From positions 1-64,000 of the forward strand of contig JADKFA010000004.1 of NCBI GenBank assembly GCA_016717725.1: 64,000 bases of DNA, in the 5' to 3' direction. The translations under genes and the position numbers were made by a program. Below, in pieces: positions 37,896 to 47,346 of the stretch (position 1 is the first letter of the stretch; each line of letters starts with the position of its first letter). Source of the DNA: Bacteroidota bacterium (GTDB lineage Bacteria > Bacteroidota > Bacteroidia > AKYH767-A > OLB10). Below the pieces are notes generated by a model. It made no database searches. It saw only the letters and a program-made list of their open reading frames with translations, and was not told the DNA's origin.

Positions 37896-38165
37896 ATGAT
37901 AAAGGAATACAAATTTTGCCAAAGTTGCGGTTTCCCACTGAAGAAAGACAAAAAAAGTGGTGGGACAGAAAAAGACGGATCAAAAAGTAGAAAGTATTGC
38001 TCTATGTGTTATGAAAACGGGGCGTTTTTAACTCCACCCGAAATTAACACTGCAGAAAAGATGCAAAAGTTTTGCATACAAGAAATGAAGAAAGACAAAA
38101 TTAGCAGTTTTTTTGCTTGGTTGGCTACCCGTACAATTCCTAAATTAGAGCGATGGAAACAGTAA
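37896..38165 (+). CDS. Small putative zinc-ribbon protein, relative of 7408-7680
   Basis: 89 residues from ATG 37896. FCQSCGFPLKKDKKSGGTEKD and KYCSMCYENGAF give the same two CxxC knuckles and spacing as 7408-7680, with a similar FFAWLATR / LERWKQ tail. The middle differs, so these are diverged relatives. Function unknown; a zinc-stabilised small protein. Confidence 0.8.
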   Translation: MIKEYKFCQSCGFPLKKDKKSGGTEKDGSKSRKYCSMCYENGAFLTPPEINTAEKMQKFCIQEMKKDKISSFFAWLATRTIPKLERWKQ

Positions 38166-38221
38166 AGACAACTCTTCTTCTACAGAAGAAAAAATGAATT
38201 TAAGTTTAAATTAAAATTTAA

Positions 38222-39151
38222 ATGGTCAAACAACAAATCATCGATTGGTTACTCGAAGGAGATGTCTCCATTCAATACCAAGTTTGGCGTGATTTACTCG
38301 GAGTCGACAAAAAGAAACTTCAGGATAGAATTTCCAATGAAGGATGGGGGTATAAGTTCCTATGCAAACGAAACTCAGATGGTCATTGGGGCGAAAGATT
38401 CTATCAACCTAAATGGACCTCCACTCACTACACGTTACTTGACCTTCGTAATTTAAACCTCTCTCCAACCAATAACATTGCGCAAGAAACAATAGAACTG
38501 GTTTTACAAAATAACCATGCAGATGATGGAGGTATTCGATTGGGACCTTCGACATCACAATTTAGTGATCTTTGTGTTAATGGTATGTTTTTGAATTACG
38601 CTTCCTATTTCAAAACAGCAGAAAAAAAATTGCAATCCATCGTTGACTGTATTCTCAACGAAAGAATGCCAGATGGAGGTTTTAACTGCAGGACAACAAG
38701 AAGTGGAGCCATACACAGCTCATTGCATTCTACTATTTCAGTTCTCGAAGGACTTACCGAATTCCAGAAAACAGGGTATCCCTATAGAAAAAAAGAAATT
38801 TCTGAAGCAATAAAGACTGGAATTGAATTCATTTTAATGCACCAGTTATATTTATCAGACCGCACAGGTCAACTAATTGATAAAAAATTTTTAACGTTAA
38901 CCTATCCTTGTCGATGGCGATATGATATTCTAAGAGCCATGGATTATTTCCAATATGCAGGAATTAGTTGGGACAACAGAATGACAGAAGCACTTACCTA
39001 TTTGAACAAAAAGCAAAATAAAGACTGTACATGGAACTTGAATGCTGCTCATTCTGGACAAGTACACTTTATCATGGAGAAAGCAGGAAAACCCAGTCAA
39101 TGGAACACGTTAAGAATGTTACGTATAAAGAAGTATTTTGAAATTGAATAA
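38222..39151 (+). CDS. Squalene-cyclase-like alpha/alpha-toroid protein
   Basis: 309 residues. Repeated segments with aromatic and Gly/Asp-rich turns (GHWGERFYQPKWTSTHYTLLDL, DDGGIRL, DGGFNC, HSSLHSTISVLEGL, YPCRWRYDILRAM) match the toroid fold of the prenyltransferase / squalene-cyclase superfamily. It has no DxDD or DCTAE catalytic motif, so terpene cyclisation is unlikely; proteins of this group occur in many bacteria without assigned function. Cytoplasmic, no signal peptide. Confidence 0.65.
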   Translation: MVKQQIIDWLLEGDVSIQYQVWRDLLGVDKKKLQDRISNEGWGYKFLCKRNSDGHWGERFYQPKWTSTHYTLLDLRNLNLSPTNNIAQETIELVLQNNHADDGGIRLGPSTSQFSDLCVNGMFLNYASYFKTAEKKLQSIVDCILNERMPDGGFNCRTTRSGAIHSSLHSTISVLEGLTEFQKTGYPYRKKEISEAIKTGIEFILMHQLYLSDRTGQLIDKKFLTLTYPCRWRYDILRAMDYFQYAGISWDNRMTEALTYLNKKQNKDCTWNLNAAHSGQVHFIMEKAGKPSQWNTLRMLRIKKYFEIE

Positions 39152-39160
39152 CTCTATCGT

Positions 39161-39180
39161 TCTCAAAATTTTGAGAGTTT
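39161..39180 (+). terminator. Candidate terminator
   Basis: The perfect palindrome TCTCAAAATTTTGAGA (39161-39176) lies 10 bases after the toroid gene stop and is followed by GTTTT. The AT core means a short usable stem, so strength is moderate at best. Confidence 0.45.
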
Positions 39181-39256
39181 TAAGCGCTTGAAGGAACGTG
39201 GGGCTTGCATCGTATTAAAAAATGTTATACATTTATTGCCGATAAAAAATTCTGTA

Positions 39257-40882
39257 ATGAAAAAGATACTTACTTCTTTCTTCCTAATTGTTTGTTGCTT
39301 CATATCAAAGGCCAACAATATAGTGATCTCAAATGTTTCAATCGTAAACAACGGACCGGGTAGTATTCAGGTAGAATTTGACCTAAGCTGGGATAATAGC
39401 TGGCGCACGAATGTGGGGCCTTCTAATTATGATGGCGCATGGGTTTTCTTTAAATACAAAACTGCAGGAGGTGATTGGACGCATTTAAACATGACTGCAA
39501 ATAATATTGTGATGCCTGCTGGATTTGATTATTTCCAAAACACAGGCACCAACAAAACCGGGACAATGATCTTTCGCGATGATATTAATATGGGCACAGG
39601 AACAGTATCTGCAACAAATATTCGGATCGGTGTGATTAGTACGCTGCCCTATGATATAGAAGTGAGGGGCTATGCTATTGAAATGGTATATATTCCCGCT
39701 CCGTCTGGGGCACGTCCTGTATTTGGTGATGGAGATGGTATTACGGAATCAGTCAATGCTCTTCATTATGCAGATAATATTGCAACCAACAATTCAGTGT
39801 TACCTGTAAAGTGTGATCTTAATGGGTTTGATGACACAGAATTGGAAACAGATGGGATCTATGTTTACAGTAATGACACGATCCAAACAACAAATCCAAT
39901 AGGCACCTTGGATCCATTTCCCACTATGAAAGCCATATGGTGTATGAAATATGAAATTGTCCAGGCAGCTTACCGTGATTTCCTAAACACATTAACGTAC
40001 GACCAGCAGATCTCAAGAACAGCAAATGCGCCCAACTCTGCTACTGGCACATCAGCCCTCTCTGGTGGTACATTCAGAAATTTTTTGGAAGTGAAAACAC
40101 CAGGTGTGAGCAACACTACTCCAGCAGTATATGGTTGCGACGCGAGTAGCAATAATGTATATGATGAAGCAGGAGATGGAGAATGGATAGCCTGTAATTT
40201 CCTATCGTGGTTAGATTTAGCAGCCTACCTCGACTGGAGCGGACTTGCACCGATGAGTGAACTGCAATATGAACGCATTTGCAGGGGCAACTCTTCTGCA
40301 GGTGGAAATCCTGCTGTATTAGGAGAATATGCCTGGGGAACAAATACGATCTTTAATTCGAACTATACATTAACTAACAGCGGAACTGCTTCCCAGCTTG
40401 CCAGCAATGCATCAGTGGTAGTAGGTAACGCTGCCTATACAACTACTTCAAGTGCTGGTCCATTGCGCAACGGAATTTTTGCTACTGCTTCTTCTAACAG
40501 GATAACAAGTGGATCCTCTTTTTATGGAGTGATGGAGATGAGTGGAAATATGCCTGAATATTGCATCATGCTTGGTTGTCAAGCAGGGCGATCCTGTCGT
40601 TTAATTCCAAATGGTAATGGGACCATCTCTGCACTCGGAAATGCTCAACTTTCTGTGGGTGGCGCTGGTTTTTGGCCAGGTATGGAAGGAAATCTCAACC
40701 TCTCAGCAACAACAACTTGTTCTGGTTCTTGCGAAGTCACCAGTTCAGGTGGGATTAGGTTTCGCGGGGGGTCTATAGGTGATCCTGCAAGTTCACTATC
40801 AGTTTCAGATAGAGGAACCGTATTTACACCTACAGCACGTGCTTCGAATAGAGGTGGCAGAGGTGTTTTATATATTCGATAA
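39257..40882 (+). CDS. Secreted SUMF1/FGE-like (formylglycine-generating enzyme-type) protein
   Basis: 541 residues from ATG 39257, which gives a clean signal peptide (MKKILTSFFLIVCCFISKA). The first ~150 mature residues are a beta domain; from about 240 the SUMF1-type fold appears (MKAIWCMKYEIVQAAYRDFLN, ACNFLSWLDLAAYLDWSGL, SELQYERICRGN, YGVMEMSGNMPEYC, SGGIRFRGGS). Catalytic FGE cysteines cannot be matched with confidence, so it may bind or decorate rather than modify sulfatases. No sulfatase is near. It is 16 bases upstream of the repeat protein and probably its operon partner. Confidence 0.75.
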   Translation: MKKILTSFFLIVCCFISKANNIVISNVSIVNNGPGSIQVEFDLSWDNSWRTNVGPSNYDGAWVFFKYKTAGGDWTHLNMTANNIVMPAGFDYFQNTGTNKTGTMIFRDDINMGTGTVSATNIRIGVISTLPYDIEVRGYAIEMVYIPAPSGARPVFGDGDGITESVNALHYADNIATNNSVLPVKCDLNGFDDTELETDGIYVYSNDTIQTTNPIGTLDPFPTMKAIWCMKYEIVQAAYRDFLNTLTYDQQISRTANAPNSATGTSALSGGTFRNFLEVKTPGVSNTTPAVYGCDASSNNVYDEAGDGEWIACNFLSWLDLAAYLDWSGLAPMSELQYERICRGNSSAGGNPAVLGEYAWGTNTIFNSNYTLTNSGTASQLASNASVVVGNAAYTTTSSAGPLRNGIFATASSNRITSGSSFYGVMEMSGNMPEYCIMLGCQAGRSCRLIPNGNGTISALGNAQLSVGGAGFWPGMEGNLNLSATTTCSGSCEVTSSGGIRFRGGSIGDPASSLSVSDRGTVFTPTARASNRGGRGVLYIR

Positions 40883-40898
40883 TTAAAGTTATCTCGTC

Positions 40899-41780
40899 AT
40901 GTTTAAAAAGACTCTGCTTCTGTTAGCAGCAATCTTATATTCTTTAAGTGTTAATGCCCAATACAACGGTGGTATTAATGACGGCTTTGTATTCTCAAGC
41001 ACGAGTAATAGTAACGCATCTCCTAATATTTATAGAGGTGGTAATCATGATGGGTTTTCTTTTATCAATGTCAATAACCAAAACGCGGGTCCTACCATTT
41101 ATTTCGGTGGTAGCAATGATGGGTTCTCCTTTATCAGTGTTGCCAATCAAAATGCTGTTCCTAATATTTATACCGGTGGCAGTGATGACGGATTCTCTTT
41201 TATTATAGCCAGTAACCAAAATGCGGTTCCTAATATTTATACCGGTGGCAACGATGATGGTTTTTCAGTTATAAATGTCAGCAACCAAAATGGGGTGCCC
41301 AATATTTATACAGGTGGTAGTAACGATGGGTTTAATCAAGTAGCTGTTATGGGGCTGAATGCAAGTCCTGGCATTTATGTAGGTGGAGCTAGTGATGGAT
41401 GGGTTAGCCTAATGGCCACCAATCAAAATCAATCGGTAATACCTTCGCCATTCCTTAATCTCAAATTATTTATTGAAGGATATTATGCTGGGAATAATCT
41501 CATGCTGCCTGTGTTATTTAATAATACGTTAAGCAACGATCCAACAGCATGTGATTCAATAACAGTCGCACTTCGTGACGCACAAAATCCAAGCATGGAA
41601 CTTGCATCTGCAAAAACAGTTTTACATTCGAATGGAAATGCGACCGTGTTACTTTCAAATGCATTATTTAATCGTTCACTTTATATCGTTATCAAACACA
41701 AAAATTCAATAGAAACTTGGAGTAAATTGCCCGTGACAATTGGAAGCAACACAATTTTTGATTTTACTATTCCTGAGTAA
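40899..41780 (+). CDS. Secreted protein with seven 23-residue repeats
   Basis: 293 residues. Signal peptide MFKKTLLLLAAILYSLSVNAQ. Residues 22-182 are seven tandem 23-residue units of the type YxGGxxDGFSFIxxxNQNxxPNI. The C-terminal ~105 residues (LNLKLFIEGYYAGNNLMLPVL ... YIVIKHKNSIETWSKLPV) match a domain I know from the ends of Bacteroidota surface proteins. Asp/Gly/Asn-rich repeats may bind calcium; this is a guess. Follows the SUMF1-type gene by 16 bases. Confidence 0.75.
   Translation: MFKKTLLLLAAILYSLSVNAQYNGGINDGFVFSSTSNSNASPNIYRGGNHDGFSFINVNNQNAGPTIYFGGSNDGFSFISVANQNAVPNIYTGGSDDGFSFIIASNQNAVPNIYTGGNDDGFSVINVSNQNGVPNIYTGGSNDGFNQVAVMGLNASPGIYVGGASDGWVSLMATNQNQSVIPSPFLNLKLFIEGYYAGNNLMLPVLFNNTLSNDPTACDSITVALRDAQNPSMELASAKTVLHSNGNATVLLSNALFNRSLYIVIKHKNSIETWSKLPVTIGSNTIFDFTIPE
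40962..41444 (+). repeat. Seven in-frame 69-bp tandem repeats
   Basis: Seven 69-bp units (23 codons each) within the gene at 40899. Units 3 to 5 are the most alike and share long exact blocks, which implies recent expansion; units 1, 6 and 7 are diverged. Unit number could vary between strains by recombination. Confidence 0.85.
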
Positions 41781-42032
41781 TAATTATATTTTATATTCTC
41801 GTTAATCGTTTACTATACCTGATAACATTAGTGTAGGCTGGTGTGCTAATTCCTACTTGCAGAAACGGCTTCATTTGTAAAGTAACCCAAGGTCTTTGTT
41901 CTTTTCTGAGCGCCTTAATCAGAAAGTCCAACTCAGAAATTTCCATAGGTTTTCTCGGGGGCTACTATCTGATCGTTGGCTTCTTAAAAATTAATGCGAC
42001 ATTTGCATCGTATTTAATCAAAAGAATATTTA

Positions 42033-42557
42033 ATGAAAGAATTTTTGAATTACCTACTTGGACTCGATGTTGGAAATGTCGAGCCACATCAAATGGCTGC
42101 ACGTGCCGCTGTTGTATTTTTTCTTGCCCTCACCTATGTTCGTACAGGTGGATTACGTATGCTGGGTAGACTATCAGCTTACGACTCTCTGACAGCATTG
42201 ATACTGGGAGCTATATTGGGCAAAGCCGTGGTTACCAATGATTCTTTTCTAGGGACTCTGCTTGCTGCTTTTGTAATAATGATTTTGCACCGGTTAGTTG
42301 CGTGGATAACTTTTAAAAGCAGTTGGGCTGGAAGTATTCTAAAAGGAAAATCCATTATGCTGTTTCAACATAACAAACCACTTCATGAAAATTTGAGTCG
42401 GGTACATATTACCGAAAACGATTTACAGGAAGCGGTCAGAAAAAATTTAAATATGGATGACATGAGTACTGTCAAAGAAATTTACATGGACCGTTCGGGA
42501 GAATTGAGTGTGATAAGGCGTGATTCATCTGTAGTTGGACAAAAGAACAACGAATAA
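42033..42557 (+). CDS. DUF421/YetF-type membrane protein
   Basis: 174 residues. Three N-terminal membrane segments (about 22-40, 50-68, 73-92) with RTGGLRMLGRLSAYDSLTALILGAILG, the conserved YetF block, then a soluble alpha/beta domain (about 105-165, with ITENDLQEAVR and VKEIYMDRSGELSVI). Function of the family is not settled. Normal length. Single-gene unit. Confidence 0.85.
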   Translation: MKEFLNYLLGLDVGNVEPHQMAARAAVVFFLALTYVRTGGLRMLGRLSAYDSLTALILGAILGKAVVTNDSFLGTLLAAFVIMILHRLVAWITFKSSWAGSILKGKSIMLFQHNKPLHENLSRVHITENDLQEAVRKNLNMDDMSTVKEIYMDRSGELSVIRRDSSVVGQKNNE

Positions 42558-42737
42558 TGGACTACAATGAAATGTTAGCTGGTTAGTAAGGACGCCTAAT
42601 TCCAACATACTTTTGTACAATATTTTGTTGAAAGGCAAAAAAAGAAATAACTATGCACATTTTTCTCTTTTTACAGATTGGATTACAATAGCAAATGATT
42701 TAATTACGGTACTAAAACTAACCTCAACACACCTACT

Positions 42738-43166
42738 TTAACTTAATCTCAGTTGTTTTTCTACAATATACTGTGTCCAAGCAGGGGCGCAGGAATCATA
42801 ACATTCAAATTCTGGAACCAGACCTACATGCGTAAATACAACTTTGGTTTTGTCACCCTCTTCAATAATTTCAAAACATATTCTAGTTCCAGTCCATTCG
42901 TTGGCTTTATCGACAAAACTGAGATTGCTTTCTGTTACAAGCCAAACCAACTTTTTGTTGGGCACTTGTTCTACTAACTTCTGTTTTGTAAAATGCGCAC
43001 CTCCACCTGCTAAAAATGTAAACTCGTCTCCTGTTTTTTCAGAACTTCCTTCAAAAGATTCTTCGTATAATCCCGACCACCAACCTCGGACATTTAAAAG
43101 AGCTTTATACACTTCTTCCGATGAATGCTGTACTAAAATAGTTACCGTAAAATCCTTACTTTCCAT
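42738..43166 (-). CDS. SRPBCC/AHSA1-type ligand-binding-fold protein
   Basis: 142 residues. MESKDFTVTILVQHSSEEVYKAL, GWWSGLYEESFEGSSEKTGDEF and a C-terminal helix with WTQYIVEKQ have the layout of START-like SRPBCC (AHSA1/Hsp90 activator-like) proteins. Ligand unknown. Second gene in a two-gene minus-strand unit; 13 bases after the DinB-type gene. Confidence 0.8.
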   Translation of the reverse strand: MESKDFTVTILVQHSSEEVYKALLNVRGWWSGLYEESFEGSSEKTGDEFTFLAGGGAHFTKQKLVEQVPNKKLVWLVTESNLSFVDKANEWTGTRICFEIIEEGDKTKVVFTHVGLVPEFECYDSCAPAWTQYIVEKQLRLS

Positions 43167-43179
43167 AACTTAATTTTTG

Positions 43180-43659
43180 CTATTTAAGTATTACTACTTG
43201 TCCAATATGATATTGCAAATGGGTAGTTCTTGTTAGGATCACATTTAATTTGTTGCGATGAGGTTCTTTGATAAAATCTTCATCAGAAACAGCAGTATGT
43301 TTTTCAAACCAATCTTCTGGTTTCAAGTGATCAAACTTTTGCTTTAGCAATTCACGTTGTTTGATCCAGTGTTCTCTTAGTTCTTTTGCAGATGGAATTT
43401 TTTCTGCAGCTTTATCTGCCAATTCAACAAAGGGTTTATGCAAGTTAGGGTACATTGCTTGTCCCATATCTAATAATGGAATCATTAAATCATGAACTGC
43501 TATTAGGTGTCCTAATAAATAAATACCTCTATTCTTATTGGGTCCAATTTCCCTTTGCAATTGTTCATCACTTAGAGTATTCAACAGATCATCAAAATTT
43601 TTGATTGATGCATTCCATCTATCCAATATCATTTTAGCCATTATTTCTTTTGTTGCCAT
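43180..43659 (-). CDS. DinB-family four-helix protein
   Basis: 159 residues. ILDRWNASIKNFDDLLNTLSDEQL, GIYLLGHLIAVHDLMIPLL and TTHLQYHIGQVVIL carry the DinB/YfiT pattern, with His residues (in GHLIAVHD and LQYHIGQ) that can bind a metal as in related thiol transferases. The reaction is unknown. Leads the two-gene unit with the SRPBCC gene. Confidence 0.85.
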   Translation of the reverse strand: MATKEIMAKMILDRWNASIKNFDDLLNTLSDEQLQREIGPNKNRGIYLLGHLIAVHDLMIPLLDMGQAMYPNLHKPFVELADKAAEKIPSAKELREHWIKQRELLKQKFDHLKPEDWFEKHTAVSDEDFIKEPHRNKLNVILTRTTHLQYHIGQVVILK

Positions 43660-43770
43660 TACTTCTATTTTTTAACGTTATATAAATGTATGCTACAAAT
43701 ATAATAGCTAAGAATCACTTAATAAGGATTAAAATAGACTTCTAGGTTACTTGTTTGTTCCATGACATTA

Positions 43771-43797
43771 AATAATTGGTATCTTCGAATTAAGATT
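43771..43797 (+). promoter_or_regulatory. TATCTTCG promoter-like element with extended flank
   Basis: AATAATTGG, TATCTTCG (43780-43787) and AATTAAGATT match the element at 9893-9920 over about 27 bases with one mismatch. It lies about 130 bases upstream of the SMR exporter gene. Confidence 0.5.
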
Positions 43798-43916
43798 TTA
43801 AGTTGAAGCCTAGTCGCTCTTGAATTCCACCAAAATAAAATCAACAAACCAGTCGTGGATAAATGAGATAACAGCTCTATATTATTGACATTAGCAAATA
43901 AAAAACAGCTTAAAAA

Positions 43917-44243
43917 ATGAATTGGATCCTACTCATTATTGCCGGCCTGTTTGAAGTTGCATTTGCATTTTGCTTAGGAAAAGCAAAAGAATGTTCTGGA
44001 AACGAAATGTATTTGTGGTATGCAGGTTTCATGGTGACGCTTACGATCAGCATGGGGCTTCTCATTAAAGTCACGCAAACATTACCAATAGGGACGGCCT
44101 ACGCAGTTTGGACAGGAGTGGGGGCAGTTGGAACAGCTTTGATAGGAATATTGATTTTTAAAGAACCAGCCACATTTTTACGAATGCTTTTCATTATAAC
44201 TTTAATTGGGTCTATCATAGGACTAAAGGCCGTTTCACATTAA
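43917..44243 (+). CDS. sugE: SMR-family exporter, SugE/Gdx type
   Basis: 108 residues, four membrane segments. Glu13 (IIAGLFEVAFA), the proton/substrate-coupling acid of the family, is present. GTAYAVWTGVGAVGTALIG and FKEPA are typical of the SugE/Gdx subgroup, which exports guanidinium or small quaternary ammonium ions and works as a dual-topology dimer. No guanidine riboswitch is recognisable upstream. Confidence 0.85.
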   Translation: MNWILLIIAGLFEVAFAFCLGKAKECSGNEMYLWYAGFMVTLTISMGLLIKVTQTLPIGTAYAVWTGVGAVGTALIGILIFKEPATFLRMLFIITLIGSIIGLKAVSH

Positions 44244-44579
44244 AACTAAAAAATAATGATAGATAAGCACGAAGACGCAAAACATAATATTTGCCCTTCA
44301 ACTATGCGACTTGCATGAGACATTGACTTTCCTTTTATATAAATTAAAGTCTTGAATTTTAATTTCAACTAAAGTTCAACTAAGGACTTATAACTCTTCT
44401 TTTAAGATTCTAAAAATGAGTGTAACAGCTTTAAGAATATTTATAAAATCAGAATTTAAATAGGTCAATATCCAGCTTTCATTGCTTGAAAGAACATAGC
44501 ATTTTAATGTAATGGGCTCATAATCAGTGCGCATACAATATATTTTCAAATTTGCGTTTATGTCTCACAAAAGCAAAAT
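44244..44579. other. Intergenic region, no clear features
   Basis: 336 AT-rich bases with no supportable gene or terminator. Confidence 0.4.
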
Positions 44580-45221
44580 ATGAAAACTATCACATTTATT
44601 ACCATTGGAATAGTGCTAACAATTTCAATTTCATCTTGTAAAAAGGATTCAACAAATCCTACCAACTCTCCAAACTTCACACAACTTAAAATTGGTAATT
44701 ATTGGATCTACGAAAGATATAATATAGATGGTTCAGGAAATGCAACAGCAACGGGAATTATTGATAGTTGTTATGTAGAGAAAGATACTACTATAAACAA
44801 CAATATTTATTATAAAGTTATTCGACCTGAAGTTCTGGTATCCAATGCTGATGAAAAGTTCGTTCGTGATTCTTTGCATTACATAGTAAATGAATACGGA
44901 AAAATACTTTTCTCATCTCAAAATTTCACTGACACATTTCATCACTACTATGTAACGGCAAGTACTACTGATACCGTATGCGAAGTATCTATAAAAATGG
45001 CAGACAAGAATTTTATTGTGAGTTGTCCAGCTGGACAATTTAAAACATATAGCTATAAGCATACTTTTCTTATGTATCCAAACTGGAATTCACAAGGTAG
45101 TCCTCGGTACATGGATACTCGATATGCAGAGAATATTGGTATCGTAACAGAGACGTTTCCATTTTTTGCAAATTCTCCAAACTACGTCCAAAGACAGCTA
45201 ATCAGGTACAAAGTTAACTGA
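44580..45221 (+). CDS. Uncharacterised lipoprotein
   Basis: 213 residues. MKTITFITIGIVLTISISSC is a lipoprotein signal with a lipobox before Cys20. The mature part is beta-rich (FTQLKIGNYWIYERYNIDG and on, resembling 'NYWIY' lipoproteins common in Bacteroidota). Outer-membrane anchored by inference; no catalytic motif. Stand-alone. Confidence 0.7.
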   Translation: MKTITFITIGIVLTISISSCKKDSTNPTNSPNFTQLKIGNYWIYERYNIDGSGNATATGIIDSCYVEKDTTINNNIYYKVIRPEVLVSNADEKFVRDSLHYIVNEYGKILFSSQNFTDTFHHYYVTASTTDTVCEVSIKMADKNFIVSCPAGQFKTYSYKHTFLMYPNWNSQGSPRYMDTRYAENIGIVTETFPFFANSPNYVQRQLIRYKVN

Positions 45222-45333
45222 CAGATTTCGTTCAATAGGTTGTCTTTCCGAAAAGGGAAATGCGACAACATTTCTGTTTTCTCTATCGTGGAGAGTCGTC
45301 ATTCAAACTCAAAACAAACCTAGGTTAATCATC

Positions 45334-45408
45334 ATGGATTGCTGATCCGAAAGGAAAACAATGGCAAACTGAATTTATACCACAGAAAGATATAAGTAAC
45401 AAGTAACT
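45334..45408 (+). pseudogene. Possible VOC/glyoxalase-like gene tail
   Basis: One frame reads SSWIADPKGKQWQTEFIPQK before a stop at 45406-45408, closed upstream by another stop. W-ADP-G-W is the usual end of VOC (glyoxalase-fold) proteins, so this may be a decayed gene end. Only about 25 codons; weak. Confidence 0.25.
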
Positions 45409-45477
45409 AAATCTATCTTTATACTTTATCGCTAATTTACTACTCTATTTCTCAATTCCTTTATTCCGAACCATTTT

Positions 45478-45485
45478 TACCTTTG
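45478..45485 (+). promoter_or_regulatory. Candidate -7 promoter box (TACCTTTG)
   Basis: Fits the Bacteroidota consensus TAnnTTTG exactly and lies 23 bases before the kinase start. No clear -33 TTG at the expected distance. Confidence 0.45.
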
Positions 45486-45507
45486 CTTTGTACAATAAAT
45501 CAAATAA

Positions 45508-46530
45508 ATGAAAGGTAAACTGATACGAGTACTTATTCACATTGCGGCTTGGTTAGTATTTTTGGCTTTTCCCATAATACTGTTGCCTAAACCTCCACAA
45601 GCTGCACTGAAAGAAATAGGCTATCTTTTCTTAATTCCTTTTCTTTTTAAAAGTGCAGTTATGATTTTTATTTTTTACTTCAACTATTATGTTCTTATTC
45701 CAAAATACTTATTTCAAAAGAAATATGCTATGTATGGTGCACTTTGCATAGCCTGTACTTTGTTACTGTTACCTGGGCCATTCTTAAGAATGGGATTAAT
45801 GGACAGGCCTGAAATACCAATGATTCCGGATTCACAAATTCGAAATTCTCTTTTTCTCCTTTTTGAAAACAACTTACTTTCTTTCTTTGTTGTTTTCTTT
45901 GCATCAATTGGTCTAGCATTAAATACTCGATGGAAACAAACTGAAAAAGAAAGACTATCAGCTCAACTTTCATATCTTAAGACTCAAATCAATCCGCATT
46001 TTCTGTTTAATACACTAAATAGTATTTATTCTGTTACCATAGTTAAAGCCCCGCAAGGAGCGGAGATGGTAGATAAACTATCAGAAATGATGCGATATAC
46101 TTTAAAAGAAACGCAACTTGATTTTGTCCCTCTAGAAAAAGAAATAAACTACATCGTCAATTTTATTGATTTACAAAAAGTTCGTTTTGACAATAGTGTT
46201 AAGTTTTCCTTTGCAGTAGAAGGTAATTTCTTTGACAAACAAATTGCACCTCTCTTATTAATCCCGTTTATTGAAAACGCTTTCAAACATGGAGTTAATT
46301 CAGAGCAAGACAGCGACATTAAAATAACCGTTTCCATAAATGAAAACGAGTTGAATTTAAATGTGTTCAATAACAAAGTGGAAGTTCAAAATAACGAAGA
46401 AGAGAAAAGTGGCTTAGGAATTCGAAATACCCAGCACCGTTTAGAATTAATTTATCCTGGAAAACACATTTTAAACATTCGTGACACTGCAACTAATTTT
46501 TCAGTATCACTCAAAATCGAACTTACATGA
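45508..46530 (+). CDS. LytS/YehU-type sensor histidine kinase
   Basis: 340 residues. Four membrane segments in the first ~140 residues form the sensor, with no extracellular domain of size. LKTQINPHFLFNTLNSI (His164 as phosphoacceptor) is the His_kinase family core, followed by the ATPase part with PLLLIPFIENAFKHG (N-box) and KSGLGIRNTQHRLELIY (G-box). Partner of the LytTR regulator, whose start overlaps its stop by four bases. Confidence 0.9.
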   Translation: MKGKLIRVLIHIAAWLVFLAFPIILLPKPPQAALKEIGYLFLIPFLFKSAVMIFIFYFNYYVLIPKYLFQKKYAMYGALCIACTLLLLPGPFLRMGLMDRPEIPMIPDSQIRNSLFLLFENNLLSFFVVFFASIGLALNTRWKQTEKERLSAQLSYLKTQINPHFLFNTLNSIYSVTIVKAPQGAEMVDKLSEMMRYTLKETQLDFVPLEKEINYIVNFIDLQKVRFDNSVKFSFAVEGNFFDKQIAPLLLIPFIENAFKHGVNSEQDSDIKITVSINENELNLNVFNNKVEVQNNEEEKSGLGIRNTQHRLELIYPGKHILNIRDTATNFSVSLKIELT

Positions 46531-47225
46531 TAAATGCAATTGCAATTGATGACGAACCCCTTGCAATCAATGTAATTGAAACATTTTGTAAAGATGTTAA
46601 ATTTATCAATTTGCAAAGATCCTTCACTAAACCCACTGAGGCGTTAAAATATTTACGAAAATTTCCGGTCGATTTAATATTTCTTGATATAAAAATGCCA
46701 ACTATGAGTGGACTAAATTTACTTAAAGCAGTTCAACAAAATACAATGGTAATTTTCACTACTGCATTCAGTGACTATGCTGCGGAGAGTTATGAATTAA
46801 ATGCAATTGATTATTTGTTGAAACCAATAAATCCAAATCGGTTTACACAAGCCGTCAATAAAGCTCAAGAATATTTCAATTACATCCATAAGACAAACAT
46901 TGAATCTCAAAAAGATATTTTCATTCGTGCTGATTTCAGTTTAATAAAAGTTCCGTTGGCCGATATACTTTATATTGAAAGCTTAGGAGACTATTTAAAA
47001 GTAAACATCAAAGACCGAAAGACAGTGGTGGCAAGAATGACTATGAAAGAAATTGCTGAGATCCTTCCATCAAAAGACTTCATTAGGGTACATCGTTCAT
47101 ATATTCTTCCAGTTAGTAAAATCCAATCCGTTCGCAACAAAATAATTTACACCGCCGAAAAAGAAATTCCTATTGGAAATACTTATGCAGAAGACATTCT
47201 TAATATATTTAAGGATAAATTCTAA
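46527..47225 (+). CDS. LytTR-family response regulator
   Basis: 232 residues. Receiver domain (1-120) with acidic pair Asp8/Asp9, phosphoacceptor Asp54 (IFLDIKMPTMSG) and a Lys in LLKPINP. LytTR DNA-binding domain (about 130-230, KVPLADILYIESLGDYLKV, DFIRVHRSYILP). Regulates genes near LytTR sites, presumably including the TonB receptor that follows. Confidence 0.9.
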   Translation: MINAIAIDDEPLAINVIETFCKDVKFINLQRSFTKPTEALKYLRKFPVDLIFLDIKMPTMSGLNLLKAVQQNTMVIFTTAFSDYAAESYELNAIDYLLKPINPNRFTQAVNKAQEYFNYIHKTNIESQKDIFIRADFSLIKVPLADILYIESLGDYLKVNIKDRKTVVARMTMKEIAEILPSKDFIRVHRSYILPVSKIQSVRNKIIYTAEKEIPIGNTYAEDILNIFKDKF

Positions 47226-47318
47226 GTACGGCCATCTTATTACAAAAGAAGTTCTACATGTACTACTTCGATAACTACTTTCATTTCATCTCATAAATTT
47301 TATCACCACTTTTTAATG

Positions 47319-47332
47319 CTTCACCTTTGGGG
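47319..47332 (+). promoter_or_regulatory. Candidate promoter box before the TonB receptor
   Basis: CTTCACCTTTGGGG includes CACCTTTG, one base from TAnnTTTG. The 13-base core CTTCACCTTTGGG recurs at 55048-55060. It lies 18 to 36 bases upstream of the two possible receptor starts. Confidence 0.3.
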
Positions 47333-47346
47333 TATCATTTCAAATT

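Noticed and set aside
41843..42169. 108-codon frame overlapping the YetF-type gene
   Set aside because: Cys-rich unordered peptide that is out of frame with a clear DUF421 gene.
43660..43916. Guanidine riboswitch before the SMR exporter
   Set aside because: I looked for the conserved guanidine aptamer elements and saw none; only the TATCTTCG promoter-like motif is present.
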